A stretch of 64,000 bases of DNA, taken from NCBI RefSeq assembly GCF_947495205.1, contig NZ_CANLXV010000003.1, positions 186,001 to 250,000 on the forward strand, written 5' to 3'. Under the pieces are notes generated by a model, which worked only from the letters and a program-made list of their open reading frames with translations, had not been told where the DNA came from and made no database searches. This DNA is from an uncultured Polaribacter sp. (GTDB lineage Bacteria > Bacteroidota > Bacteroidia > Flavobacteriales > Flavobacteriaceae). The position numbers and the translations under genes were made by a program. Below, in pieces: positions 18,150 through 26,818 of the stretch (position 1 is the first letter of the stretch; each line of letters starts with the position of its first letter).

Positions 18150-18183
18150 ATCAACCAAAAACCATCAACCAAAAATCATAATA
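18150..18183 (+). repeat. C/A-rich spacer tract before hisIE
   Basis: Two copies of ATCAACCAAAAACC-like sequence directly before the hisIE ATG at 18184, related to the tracts upstream of hisA and hisF. Confidence 0.6.
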
Positions 18184-18783
18184 ATGAACATAGATTTCAA
18201 TAAAAATAACGACGGTTTAGTACCAGCAATCATTCAAGATGCCACTACAAAAAATGTATTGATGTTAGGATATATGAATGAAGAAGCTTTTGCAAAAACA
18301 CAAGAAACCAAATTGGTTACTTTTTTTAGTAGAACTAAAAACAGATTATGGACTAAAGGTGAAGAAAGTGGTAATGTATTAAATTTAGTAGATATTAAAC
18401 TAGATTGTGATAACGATACCTTATTGATTTTTGTAAATCCAAAAGGACCAACTTGCCATACAGGCACAGGTACTTGTTGGAATGGAGAGAATACGCCTAA
18501 CTATGGCTTCTTTTCTACGTTAGAAGACGTTATTAAAGAAAGAGTTGCCAATAAAGACACTAAAAAATCTTATGTAGCTAGTTTATTTGACAAAGGAATT
18601 AACAAAGTAGCACAAAAAGTAGGTGAGGAGGCAGTAGAAACGGTTATTGAAGCTATGGATAATAATGATGAATTGTTTTTGTATGAATCTGCAGATTTAC
18701 TTTTTCATTACTTAATGTTGTTACAAGCCAAAGGTTTTACCTTAAAAGATATTGAAGCAGAATTAATAAAAAGACAAAAGTAA
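18184..18783 (+). CDS. hisIE: Bifunctional phosphoribosyl-AMP cyclohydrolase / phosphoribosyl-ATP pyrophosphatase
   Basis: 199 residues from the ATG at 18184 (MNIDFNKNNDG); the in-frame ATG at 18121 would translate the C/A-rich repeat and is rejected. The HisI part has FFSRTKNRLWTKGEESGN and the metal/catalytic segment LDCDNDTLL...CHTGTGTCW. The HisE part has KGINKVAQKVGEEAVETVIEA and a C-terminal helical bundle. It catalyses steps 2 and 3 of the pathway and is the last gene of the operon. Confidence 0.96.
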   Translation: MNIDFNKNNDGLVPAIIQDATTKNVLMLGYMNEEAFAKTQETKLVTFFSRTKNRLWTKGEESGNVLNLVDIKLDCDNDTLLIFVNPKGPTCHTGTGTCWNGENTPNYGFFSTLEDVIKERVANKDTKKSYVASLFDKGINKVAQKVGEEAVETVIEAMDNNDELFLYESADLLFHYLMLLQAKGFTLKDIEAELIKRQK

Positions 18784-18865
18784 AATTATTTAGTTTGCTC
18801 TTTTGAAGTTTAAAAGTTTGAGATCTATTGAGAATAAGAATAGGTTAGCAATTAAAATATTAATC

Positions 18866-20362
18866 TTAAGATTTTAATAATTCTAAAGTGACTAAATAGA
18901 TATCCTGTTTGGTCATTTTTGCTTTTAACCAAGCATAAAAGCTTATAATAAATAGATCTTCTTTTTTATTATTTTTAAATTGAAAAGCTGTTTTTACTTT
19001 GTTGTAAAAAGATAAAGTAGTTACGCTTTCAGGATTTTTATAGTAAGTTTCTACCAATTTTAAGTAGGTAATCACTTTATTTTGATTTGCCTTTTGTAGA
19101 TGTTTATTATAAGTTCTTTTAAAGCTTAAAATTCTGGACTCTACAGCATTTATATTTCCCAGATCAATTTGAAGTAAGATATCTACAATGTTCTTTTTAA
19201 TTAACCAATCTATGCCTACTTTCTCTAAATACCATTTATCTGTGTGGTATAGTTTCGTAATAACTTTATTCGCTTTTATTACATCTCCTTTTTGAAAATA
19301 AAATACAATTAAAGCCAGTTTTATATCCAATTGGTCTATAATAGTTGTTTTTTTTGTAAGTTTTACGTTCTCTAAAATAATAATGGCATTATCATTATCT
19401 CCTTGGTAATTATTATTCAAAGCAGAAAGCAAATAAAATTTATTTACAAATTCTGTATAATATTGCTGTTTATGCGCTAACATTAAAGTATGCATGCGTT
19501 TTAAATACTTTTCAGATGCTATAAACTTTCTATTACGAAATAAAGTATTGGCAATTATGTATAAAATTTCAATATGGTAATAATTTTGCTTTTCAATAGA
19601 TTTATGGTTTTTAATGATGTTGTAACTGTCTAGTAAAAATGGTTCTATGTTCCAATATTCATAGTTTTGAGCAGAAGAAATATTAATAATTTGAATAATT
19701 TGATATAGAGATTTGAAAGATAAATCTTTAGAAATTTTAATATTTTCAATTTCTAACGAAGTTGTTACAAAAGTATTAATATCAATTATTTTCTGTTGAT
19801 GTGTTACCTCAGAAAGTGCTCTTCTTATTTTTGCATACGCTATATTTAAAGATTCTTCTAATTGATGCTTTTTCTGATTTTGTTTGTGCTCGTGAACTAA
19901 ATCATTAATATTTAGATCTGGAAAATGATAAGAGTACTGAATTTTAGTATGATAAATTTCATTTAAAATTGGATATAGTTGTTGCTCTTTTGCAATAACG
20001 GCAGCTTTTTCTAAAATTTGAAATCCTATTTTAAATTGCTTTTTAAGCATAAAACTTCTAGAAGAAACAATTAATTTTATTAAGTGTATGTCTATAGAAT
20101 TCTCTTTTCTTAAACTTGTATTGGCAGAGAAATCAATTAAAGAATCAAACAAACGCTTTCTTAAAGCATGAAAAGCAACTTTGTTGTCTTTTTTATAAAG
20201 TTGTATGCAGATTTCTTTAGAAGACAAGTCTTTATCTCTTAACAACTTTACAAGCTGTACGTTTTTAGCATCTTGTCGTTTGTTCTTTTTATTTAAATAA
20301 TTTAAAAACTCTTGCTGTTGTTCTTTGGATAAACTATTAATAATGGCTTTTAAATCTATCAT
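18866..20362 (-). CDS. Hypothetical helical repeat protein
   Basis: 498 residues with no signal peptide or membrane segment. Almost entirely helical, with repeated 30-40-residue blocks of paired helices suggestive of a TPR-like solenoid, though no repeat matches the TPR consensus clearly. The N terminus (about residues 5-95) is compact, with a D-KNVQL-KLLRDKDLSSKEIC segment that looks like a separate small helical domain. I do not recognise the family. It converges on the his operon and diverges from the YiaA/B-like gene across a promoter region with a direct repeat. Confidence 0.75.
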   Translation of the reverse strand: MIDLKAIINSLSKEQQQEFLNYLNKKNKRQDAKNVQLVKLLRDKDLSSKEICIQLYKKDNKVAFHALRKRLFDSLIDFSANTSLRKENSIDIHLIKLIVSSRSFMLKKQFKIGFQILEKAAVIAKEQQLYPILNEIYHTKIQYSYHFPDLNINDLVHEHKQNQKKHQLEESLNIAYAKIRRALSEVTHQQKIIDINTFVTTSLEIENIKISKDLSFKSLYQIIQIINISSAQNYEYWNIEPFLLDSYNIIKNHKSIEKQNYYHIEILYIIANTLFRNRKFIASEKYLKRMHTLMLAHKQQYYTEFVNKFYLLSALNNNYQGDNDNAIIILENVKLTKKTTIIDQLDIKLALIVFYFQKGDVIKANKVITKLYHTDKWYLEKVGIDWLIKKNIVDILLQIDLGNINAVESRILSFKRTYNKHLQKANQNKVITYLKLVETYYKNPESVTTLSFYNKVKTAFQFKNNKKEDLFIISFYAWLKAKMTKQDIYLVTLELLKS

Positions 20363-20363
20363 T

Positions 20364-20439
20364 ATATCATCAGTAATTTATTAAAAAATATATGTGTAAG
20401 ACTATTTTTATATAAATATATCGTCAGTAATTTTTAAAA
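20364..20439. repeat. Direct repeat pair in a divergent promoter region
   Basis: TATATCATCAGTAATTT and TATATCGTCAGTAATTT occur 54 bases apart, differing at one base. They lie between the helical hypothetical gene and the YiaA/B-like gene, a position that suits a pair of regulator sites. Confidence 0.45.
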
Positions 20440-20501
20440 TGTGTTTTTACAGTATTGTATTTCTATCGCAAATTTGCAGTATAATTATTAAACTAAAAAT
20501 T

Positions 20502-20990
20502 ATGAATTATCAAACAACAGTTTCTGCAAATGAAGAAACTAAAAAACAAAGTAAAAAGAACAATTTTAAAAACATTGTAAATCCAAAACCAACTGCAGCT
20601 TATGTGGGGTCAAGTTGGGGTGTTGTAGTTATAGGGTTACTTTCTTATTGTATTGGTTTGTGGAATGCAACTATGGAGTTGAATGAAAAAGGTTACTATT
20701 TTGCGATTCTTTTAATGGGAATTTATGCAGTTATTTCACTTCAAAAAGCAGTAAGAGATAAAGCAGAACAAATTAAAGTAAGCGAAATGTATTACGGCAT
20801 TAGTTGGGTAGTTGTAATTGCATCTTTATTATTATTAATAATTGGTTTAAGAAATGCAGATTTACTGTTAAGTGAAAAAGGTTTTTATGCAATTTCTTAT
20901 TTATTAAGTCTTTTTGGAGCAATTACCGTTCAAAAAAACACCAGAGATATCGATTTTATCAACACTAAAAATGAAGAAGAAAATAGTTAG
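20502..20990 (+). CDS. YiaA/YiaB-like inner-membrane protein
   Basis: 162 residues from the ATG at 20502; an in-frame ATG at 20439 would add an implausible tail. There are four hydrophobic helices in two similar halves: each has GLWNA/GLRNA, then L-EKGYYF or LSEKGFYA, then a second helix and a K-v-D/K-t-D ending. This two-helix repeat is the YiaA/B signature. The N-terminal 35 residues are polar. The function of the family is unknown. Confidence 0.8.
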   Translation: MNYQTTVSANEETKKQSKKNNFKNIVNPKPTAAYVGSSWGVVVIGLLSYCIGLWNATMELNEKGYYFAILLMGIYAVISLQKAVRDKAEQIKVSEMYYGISWVVVIASLLLLIIGLRNADLLLSEKGFYAISYLLSLFGAITVQKNTRDIDFINTKNEEENS

Positions 20991-21411
20991 TTTGATAATG
21001 GTTTTAAATCCAAAACCCCATAAGTTTAGGCTTGTGAGGTTTAAAAAAACAAACGTTCGTAAATTTTTTACGAGCGTTTTACACGAATAAACATATAATA
21101 TCTAATATGCATTTATTAGAATTACTTTTAAAATTGCTAAAACTCTTTAATTATTTGCTCAAAACCAAACACGCATAAAGTGCTAGCAGTAATTATTCTT
21201 AATCACTTTTATTGATGTTGTACCTTTTTACAAAGAAAAAACATGAAATAGACTAATGCCCAAACTCAAAGTAATCATAAAATGCTGTTTTAGTTACGGT
21301 TTAAACGGCAGTTTTTTAGGTAATTACAACTATTTTTTTGTTATTTAGTTAAGCAATAATAATTAAAAGTAAGCGATTAAAAGTTCTTTTTATATTTGGT
21401 AAAATAGTGAT
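20991..21411. other. Intergenic region with two hairpins
   Basis: Downstream of the YiaA/B-like gene there is an imperfect hairpin at 21012-21043 (ACCCCATAAG with CTTGTGAGGT) and then the strong hairpin listed separately at 21051-21080. The remaining roughly 300 bases are AT-rich with no gene that I can support. TATATTTG at 21391-21398 fits a -7 promoter element for the EamA transporter, but I see no matching TTG upstream. Confidence 0.5.
21051..21080 (+). terminator. Rho-independent terminator after the YiaA/B-like gene
   Basis: A 13-base-pair stem, AAACGTTCGTAAA with TTTACGAGCGTTT (one G-U pair), with a 3-base loop and a short T tail. Confidence 0.7.
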
Positions 21412-22350
21412 TTGCAAAATAATAATAGTAATTTCGCAACCTTTAAAAATAAAGTATTGAAAGCTACTAAAACCCAAATATTAATTGTTTTCTCGTTTAT
21501 TGCTATTTATATAATTTGGGGTTCTACCTATTTATTTAATAAAGTTGCAGTTACAGAGTTGCCACCTTTTTTTTTAGCAAGTATACGTTTTTCTATAGCA
21601 GGTGTTTTAATGATGCTTATCGCTAAAATAGCTGGTGCTAATTTTAAAATTTCTTTAAAGCAACTTAAAAACGCATCCATTGCTTCTTTATTTTTTTTAA
21701 TTCTAGGAAATAGTGTTTTTGTTTGGGCTTTACAATTTGTAGATAGTGGTTTTGCGGCATTAATAGCATCTACACAGCCTTTGTTTGTATTGTTAATATT
21801 ACGTTTTATTGATAGAAAACCAATGCAGAAAAAATCTATTGTTGGTGTTACTTTAGGTATTTTGGGTATGTACTTGCTAATTAGTCAGCAAGAATTGGTT
21901 ACTTCAGAACAAACAATTATAGGTATTTTAGTAATGTTGGGTTGTGTTTTAGGGTGGAGTTATGGTGGTGTTTTTGTATCCAAGGCAGATTTACCTAAAA
22001 ATTTTTTAGTAAGTACAGGCATCCAAATGATTGTAGCTGGTGCAGTTTTGGCTTTAATTAGTATAAGTTTTAAAGAAACTTGGTCTTTACCAACAAATTG
22101 GAGTGCTAATGTACAAATAGCTATGCTTTTATTAATTTTTTTAGGTGGTATAGTTGCTTTTACTGCTTTTAATTACCTTTTAAAGGTGGTTTCTACAGAA
22201 AAAGTAGCCACATCTGCTTATGTAAATCCAGTGATAGCTTTGTTTATGGGTTGGTATTTTTTAGATGAAAAAATAAGCACACAATCTATGGTAGCATCTG
22301 TTGTTTTATTAACAGGTGTTTATTTTATAACTTCTAGAAAAAGAAGGTAA
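21412..22350 (+). CDS. EamA/DMT family transporter
   Basis: 312 residues with ten predicted membrane helices in two EamA halves. The first half opens with IYIIWGSTYLFNKVA, typical of the family. The second half contains AFNYLLKVVSTEKVATSAYVNPVIA. It is a likely exporter of metabolites or amino acids; the substrate cannot be told. The start is ambiguous: TTG 21412 gives this frame, and an internal TTG near 21457 just before KATKTQ would also work. No ATG is available near the N terminus. The MFS gene follows after 11 bases. Confidence 0.9.
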   Translation: MQNNNSNFATFKNKVLKATKTQILIVFSFIAIYIIWGSTYLFNKVAVTELPPFFLASIRFSIAGVLMMLIAKIAGANFKISLKQLKNASIASLFFLILGNSVFVWALQFVDSGFAALIASTQPLFVLLILRFIDRKPMQKKSIVGVTLGILGMYLLISQQELVTSEQTIIGILVMLGCVLGWSYGGVFVSKADLPKNFLVSTGIQMIVAGAVLALISISFKETWSLPTNWSANVQIAMLLLIFLGGIVAFTAFNYLLKVVSTEKVATSAYVNPVIALFMGWYFLDEKISTQSMVASVVLLTGVYFITSRKRR

Positions 22351-22361
22351 ATTTTTAGCAA

Positions 22362-23663
22362 ATGAATCCAAATAAATTCTCATTTATAAATCCAAAGAAA
22401 TTTCCATTTTTTTATGGTTACATAATTCTATTTTTTGGTAGTATTGGTGTTTTGTTTAGTATTCCAGGGCAAACCGTAGGTGTTTCTGTATTTACAGATC
22501 CTGTAAAAGATGCACTTGGTTTAACTCGAAATCAATTTAGTAATGGGTACATGATTGGTACTTTACTTAGTGCTTTTTTTGTAACCAAAGCCGGTGTTTT
22601 GTTTGATAAGTTTGGGGCTAGAATAGTTGCTTTTTTTGCAGCTACAGGTTTAGGTTTTGCACTATTATTATTTTCTATATCAGAAAATATCAGCAACTTT
22701 TTAAAAACTAGTTTTAATACAGGTTCTTGGGTTATTTCTTTTGTAATTATTTGTTTATTATTCTTTTTCATTCGTTTTTGTGGTCAAGGAGTATTAACCA
22801 TGGCTTCTAGAAATATGGTAATGATGTGGTTTGATAAAAATCGCGGAAAAATGAATTCGATAAGTAGCATAACCGTTTCTTTAGGTTTTTCCAGTTCGCC
22901 AATTTTAATAAATTATTTAATTGATAAAAATGGATGGGAGTTAAGTTGGCAAATTCTAGCATTATGCCTATTTATATTCGGTATTTTAATACTTCAATTC
23001 TATAGAAATAAACCCGAAGATTTTGGTTTTATTCCTGATGGTTTTGTTAAAAAAACAAAAAAAGAGAAAGCTCCTGTTACAGAAATTAATTTTACATTAA
23101 AAGAAGCAAAAAAAACACGTGCCTTTTGGATGTTTGGTTTGGCGTTGTCTTTTAATAGTTTTTTTGCTACGGGTTTTACGTTTCATGTAGTTTCTATTTT
23201 TAAAAGTCAAAATTATACTAAGGAAGAGGCTATCTCAATTTTTTTACCAATCTCGATTATTGCCATAAGTATTTCTACATTAGCAAATATTCTAAGTGAT
23301 TATGTACAGCACAAAGTTTATTTATATGTAATGATTTGTTGTGGTTTTTTAGCAGCTTTTGGTTTACTTCTATTAAATCAATCTTATGGCGTTTACTTGT
23401 TAGTTATAGGTTTAGGAAGTTTTAGTGGCTTATTTGCAGTAGTTAATGCTGTAACTTGGCCACGTTACTTTGGTAGGAAATATTTAGGAGAAATTACTGG
23501 TAAAGTAATGAGTTTTTTGGTAATTGCAAGCGCTTTAGCACCAAGTTTAATGAGTTATTGTTACACAAAACTAGGTAGCTACAGCTATGTTAGCTATATT
23601 TTAATTGCTTTTTTATTGTTTTTAACCATTGGTAGTTTAAAGCTATATAAACCAGAAAAATAA
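22362..23663 (+). CDS. MFS transporter
   Basis: 433 residues, twelve predicted helices with a charged central loop around residues 225-245 (FVKKTKKEKAP). The N-terminal half has GYIILFFGSIGVLFSIPGQT and GVLFDKFGARIVAFF (motif A-like), resembling oxalate/formate-antiporter-type MFS proteins. The substrate is unknown. It is probably co-transcribed with the EamA transporter 11 bases upstream. Confidence 0.92.
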   Translation: MNPNKFSFINPKKFPFFYGYIILFFGSIGVLFSIPGQTVGVSVFTDPVKDALGLTRNQFSNGYMIGTLLSAFFVTKAGVLFDKFGARIVAFFAATGLGFALLLFSISENISNFLKTSFNTGSWVISFVIICLLFFFIRFCGQGVLTMASRNMVMMWFDKNRGKMNSISSITVSLGFSSSPILINYLIDKNGWELSWQILALCLFIFGILILQFYRNKPEDFGFIPDGFVKKTKKEKAPVTEINFTLKEAKKTRAFWMFGLALSFNSFFATGFTFHVVSIFKSQNYTKEEAISIFLPISIIAISISTLANILSDYVQHKVYLYVMICCGFLAAFGLLLLNQSYGVYLLVIGLGSFSGLFAVVNAVTWPRYFGRKYLGEITGKVMSFLVIASALAPSLMSYCYTKLGSYSYVSYILIAFLLFLTIGSLKLYKPEK

Positions 23664-23837
23664 CCGATTATTCATTATTGTCAAAACCGTAGTTTTTAAA
23701 CAATAAATTTTCTTGTGAAAAGATTAAGCTCCTACTAATTTAATGAAAGCGGAACATTTTTATTTAGTAATCTATAGCACGAATGCTAAAATTCCTGAAA
23801 GAAATAAATTTTATCGAAATAAAAATTTTTAATAAAT

Positions 23838-23866
23838 GCCACTGCTTTCAAACAGTGGTGTTTTTT
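23838..23866 (+). terminator. Rho-independent terminator
   Basis: CCACTG with CAGTGG (extended by G-T pairs), an 8-base loop CTTTCAAA and TTTTTTG after it. It ends the EamA-MFS transcript before the helicase genes. Confidence 0.7.
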
Positions 23867-23927
23867 GTTTGAATCAGAAAAAAAATTACAAAAGCCTGTA
23901 ATAATTCTTTAACCCAACAAGTCTGCC

Positions 23928-23935
23928 TATATTTG
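23928..23935 (+). promoter_or_regulatory. -7 promoter element for the helicase gene
   Basis: TATATTTG matches TAnnTTTG and lies 25 bases before the ATG at 23960. No clear TTG -33 element is seen. Confidence 0.5.
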
Positions 23936-23959
23936 CACACTTTTTAAAATTTAATAGCA

Positions 23960-25270
23960 ATGGCAAATCAAATTAAAAATCAACAAGAAATCTTGCAAAA
24001 ACTGGGTATTACACAGTTAAACAGAATGCAAGAAGAAGCGGTTGCTACAATACGTAAAAATGATAATGTAATCTTACTATCGCCAACAGGAACAGGAAAA
24101 ACATTAGCTTTTGCCTTACCTTTATTAGAATTTTTAGATCCTAATTTAGAAGAAATTCAAGCTTTAATTTTGGTGCCTTCAAGAGAATTAGCAATTCAAA
24201 TAGAACAAGTAATACGTGCTATGGGTTCTGGTTTTAAAGTAAATGCTGTTTATGGCGGTAGACCTATGTCTAAAGACAAAATAGAATTAAAGCATTTGCC
24301 AGCAATATTAATAGGAACTCCAGGTAGAATTTCAGATCATTTTGCAAACGAACGTTTTTCAAAAGAATACATTAAAACTTTGGTTTTAGATGAGTTTGAC
24401 AAGTCTTTAGAAGTTGGTTTTGAGTATGAAATGCGTGGTATAATAAATGAATTAACTACTTTAAATAATAGAATCTTAACTTCTGCAACACAAGGAGTTG
24501 AGATTCCTGATTTTGTAGCGTTACAAAAACCAAACATTATAAATTATTTAAAAGCAACAACCTCTAAACTACAGATTAAAACGGTAGTTTCTCCTTCAAA
24601 AAATAAACAAAACACCTTATTGCATTTATTAAATTTTATAGGCAATAAACAAGGTATTATTTTCTGTAATTTAAAAGATACAATTCAAACATTAAATAAC
24701 TTTTTAGAAACTAAAAATATTAAACACGGTTGTTTTAGTGGCGGAATGGAGCAAAAGGATAGAGAACGTTCTTTAATAAAGTTTAGAAACGGTACAAATC
24801 AACTTTTAGTTGCAACAGACTTAGCAGCAAGAGGTATAGATGTTCCAGAAATGGATTTTATAATTCATTATGAATTGCCACAAGCCGTAGAAGAATTTAC
24901 GCATAGAAACGGACGTACAGCAAGAGTTGCAGCAGAAGGAACTGCTTTTATTTTAAAATGGAAAGACGAGCGTTTGCCAGAATTTATTAAAGAAGAAAGC
25001 CTACAAAATATCACAAAACAAGCGGAAAGAGAAGCTGTTTTTTGGGAAACCTTATTTATTTCTGGTGGTAGAAAAGACAAAATTTCTAAAGGAGATATTG
25101 CTGGTTTGTTTATAAAACAAGGAAAACTAGGCAAAAACGAACTGGGAATCATAGAGTTAAAGCAAGATTGCGCTTTTGTAGCAGTTCCTGCAACGCAAAG
25201 TAACAATTTAGTAGATATATTAAACAATTCTCGTTTAAAAAAGAAAAAGGTTAGAATTTATAAAGTTTAA
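23960..25270 (+). CDS. DEAD-box-type RNA helicase with a DEFD motif II
   Basis: 436 residues. Motif I is SPTGTGKT, Ia VPSRELAIQ, Ib GTPGRI, motif II DEFD (Asp144-Asp147) in place of DEAD, motif III SAT, motif V ATDLAARGID and motif VI HRNGRTAR. The second Asp of motif II is kept. It probably unwinds structured RNA, in ribosome assembly or cold adaptation. The C-terminal 100 residues are not a recognisable RNA-binding domain. It lies 28 bases upstream of a second DEAD-box helicase gene. Confidence 0.93.
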   Translation: MANQIKNQQEILQKLGITQLNRMQEEAVATIRKNDNVILLSPTGTGKTLAFALPLLEFLDPNLEEIQALILVPSRELAIQIEQVIRAMGSGFKVNAVYGGRPMSKDKIELKHLPAILIGTPGRISDHFANERFSKEYIKTLVLDEFDKSLEVGFEYEMRGIINELTTLNNRILTSATQGVEIPDFVALQKPNIINYLKATTSKLQIKTVVSPSKNKQNTLLHLLNFIGNKQGIIFCNLKDTIQTLNNFLETKNIKHGCFSGGMEQKDRERSLIKFRNGTNQLLVATDLAARGIDVPEMDFIIHYELPQAVEEFTHRNGRTARVAAEGTAFILKWKDERLPEFIKEESLQNITKQAEREAVFWETLFISGGRKDKISKGDIAGLFIKQGKLGKNELGIIELKQDCAFVAVPATQSNNLVDILNNSRLKKKKVRIYKV

Positions 25271-25298
25271 AATTCAAATATTTTCAAAAAGTAAAAAT

Positions 25299-26645
25299 AT
25301 GTCAAAGCAATTTTCAGACTTAAGAATTCAAGAAGAACTTCTAAATGGGCTAAAGGATTTAAATATTTCTAAACCCACAGAGATTCAAGAAAAAATAATT
25401 CCAGTTTTATTAAACAAAACAGCAGACGTTGTGGGTTTAGCAAAAACAGGAACAGGTAAAACTGCCGCTTTTGGTTTGCCATTATTGCAATTAATAGATG
25501 TAAATAATAAAGAAGTGCAGGCAGTAATTTTAGCACCAACAAGAGAGTTAGGTCAGCAAATTTCTTGTAATTTAAAGTCTTTTTCAAAATACATTCCTGC
25601 CATTTCAATTGCTTCAATTTGTGGTGGTATTCCTATTAAACCTCAAATAGAACGCCTAAAAGAAGATACACATATTATTGTTGCAACTCCTGGTAGGTTG
25701 GCAGATTTAGTAAAAAGAGAAGCCGTAAACCTAAAAAATATTGCTTATTTTATTTTAGATGAAGCAGACGAAATGGTAAGTGCTTTAAAAGCCGATTTAG
25801 ATTTAATTATTAAAGAAATCCCTAAAAAAAGAAGAACATTATTGTTTACAGCAACCTTATCTGGTGCAATTAAACAATTGGTAAACAATTATATGTCTAA
25901 AGAAATACTTCAAATAGAAGTAAATATGGAATCTTTAGGACATAAAGGGATTGACCATAAATATGTAGTTGTAGAACCAATTGAAAAATTAGAGGTTTTA
26001 TTACATTTTTTAAATGTTAATGCCAGTAAACGTGGTATTATTTTCTGTAAAACAAAAGCTGCTGTTAATAAATTAGCCAAAAAATTAGCAATTAATAAGT
26101 TTTCTTCGGGTGCAATTCATGGTAGTCTAACGCAAGGAATTCGTGATAGAATTATGAATCAATTTAGAGAAGGACATCTAAATATTTTAGTAGCAACAGA
26201 TTTGGCTGCCAGAGGTATAGATGTAAAAGACCTTTCTTATGTTGTAAATTATCATTTACCAGATACTTATGATGCTTATGTGCACAGAAGTGGAAGAACT
26301 GCTAGGGCAGGAGCAAGCGGACTTTCTTTAACCATTATTCAGCAAGAAGAAATAGAAGACATTTCTGAATTTGAGCGTGCTTTAGATATTCGTTTTCAGG
26401 TATTTGAAAAAGCAAGTGCTAAAAATATCGAAGAAAATAACGCATTAATTTGGGCAAATAAAATTTTTAAAACAAAACCCAATAAACAGGTTTCTGAAGA
26501 TTTTAAAGCACAAATAAAAACAATATTTCATCACTTAACAAAAGATGAATTGGTAGATAAAATATTGGCAAATTATTTAGCAAATACAAAAACAACAAGT
26601 CTTACAACAGAAGTTTCAAAAAAGAAAAAAAAGAGTAAATCGTAA
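25299..26645 (+). CDS. DEAD-box RNA helicase
   Basis: 448 residues with a full motif set: Q-motif PTEIQEK, AKTGTGKT, APTRELGQQ, ATPGRLADL, DEAD (154-157), SAT (motif III; ATLSG follows), ATDLAARGIDV and HRSGRTARAG. The C terminus ends in a lysine-rich tail (KKKKKSKS) that could bind RNA. It is only moderately similar to the upstream DEFD helicase, so it is not a recent duplicate. Confidence 0.95.
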   Translation: MSKQFSDLRIQEELLNGLKDLNISKPTEIQEKIIPVLLNKTADVVGLAKTGTGKTAAFGLPLLQLIDVNNKEVQAVILAPTRELGQQISCNLKSFSKYIPAISIASICGGIPIKPQIERLKEDTHIIVATPGRLADLVKREAVNLKNIAYFILDEADEMVSALKADLDLIIKEIPKKRRTLLFTATLSGAIKQLVNNYMSKEILQIEVNMESLGHKGIDHKYVVVEPIEKLEVLLHFLNVNASKRGIIFCKTKAAVNKLAKKLAINKFSSGAIHGSLTQGIRDRIMNQFREGHLNILVATDLAARGIDVKDLSYVVNYHLPDTYDAYVHRSGRTARAGASGLSLTIIQQEEIEDISEFERALDIRFQVFEKASAKNIEENNALIWANKIFKTKPNKQVSEDFKAQIKTIFHHLTKDELVDKILANYLANTKTTSLTTEVSKKKKKSKS

Positions 26646-26818
26646 CCTGAAAAATTGCTTTATATTAAATGCTTTCAAAAGAATATCATTCCAAGTTATA
26701 GCGATTTACACGATTACATTAATTATGAAAAATAAGTTCTTGTAAATTTACTTTTTTTGGTAGAATTGTATCCAGAACATTTTTAAATGCACAAATTATA
26801 ATTTAGTTTTATCATTTC

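Noticed and set aside
24868..25227. 119-codon reverse frame in the first helicase gene
   Set aside because: It is the shadow of the helicase C-terminal domain and has no independent support.
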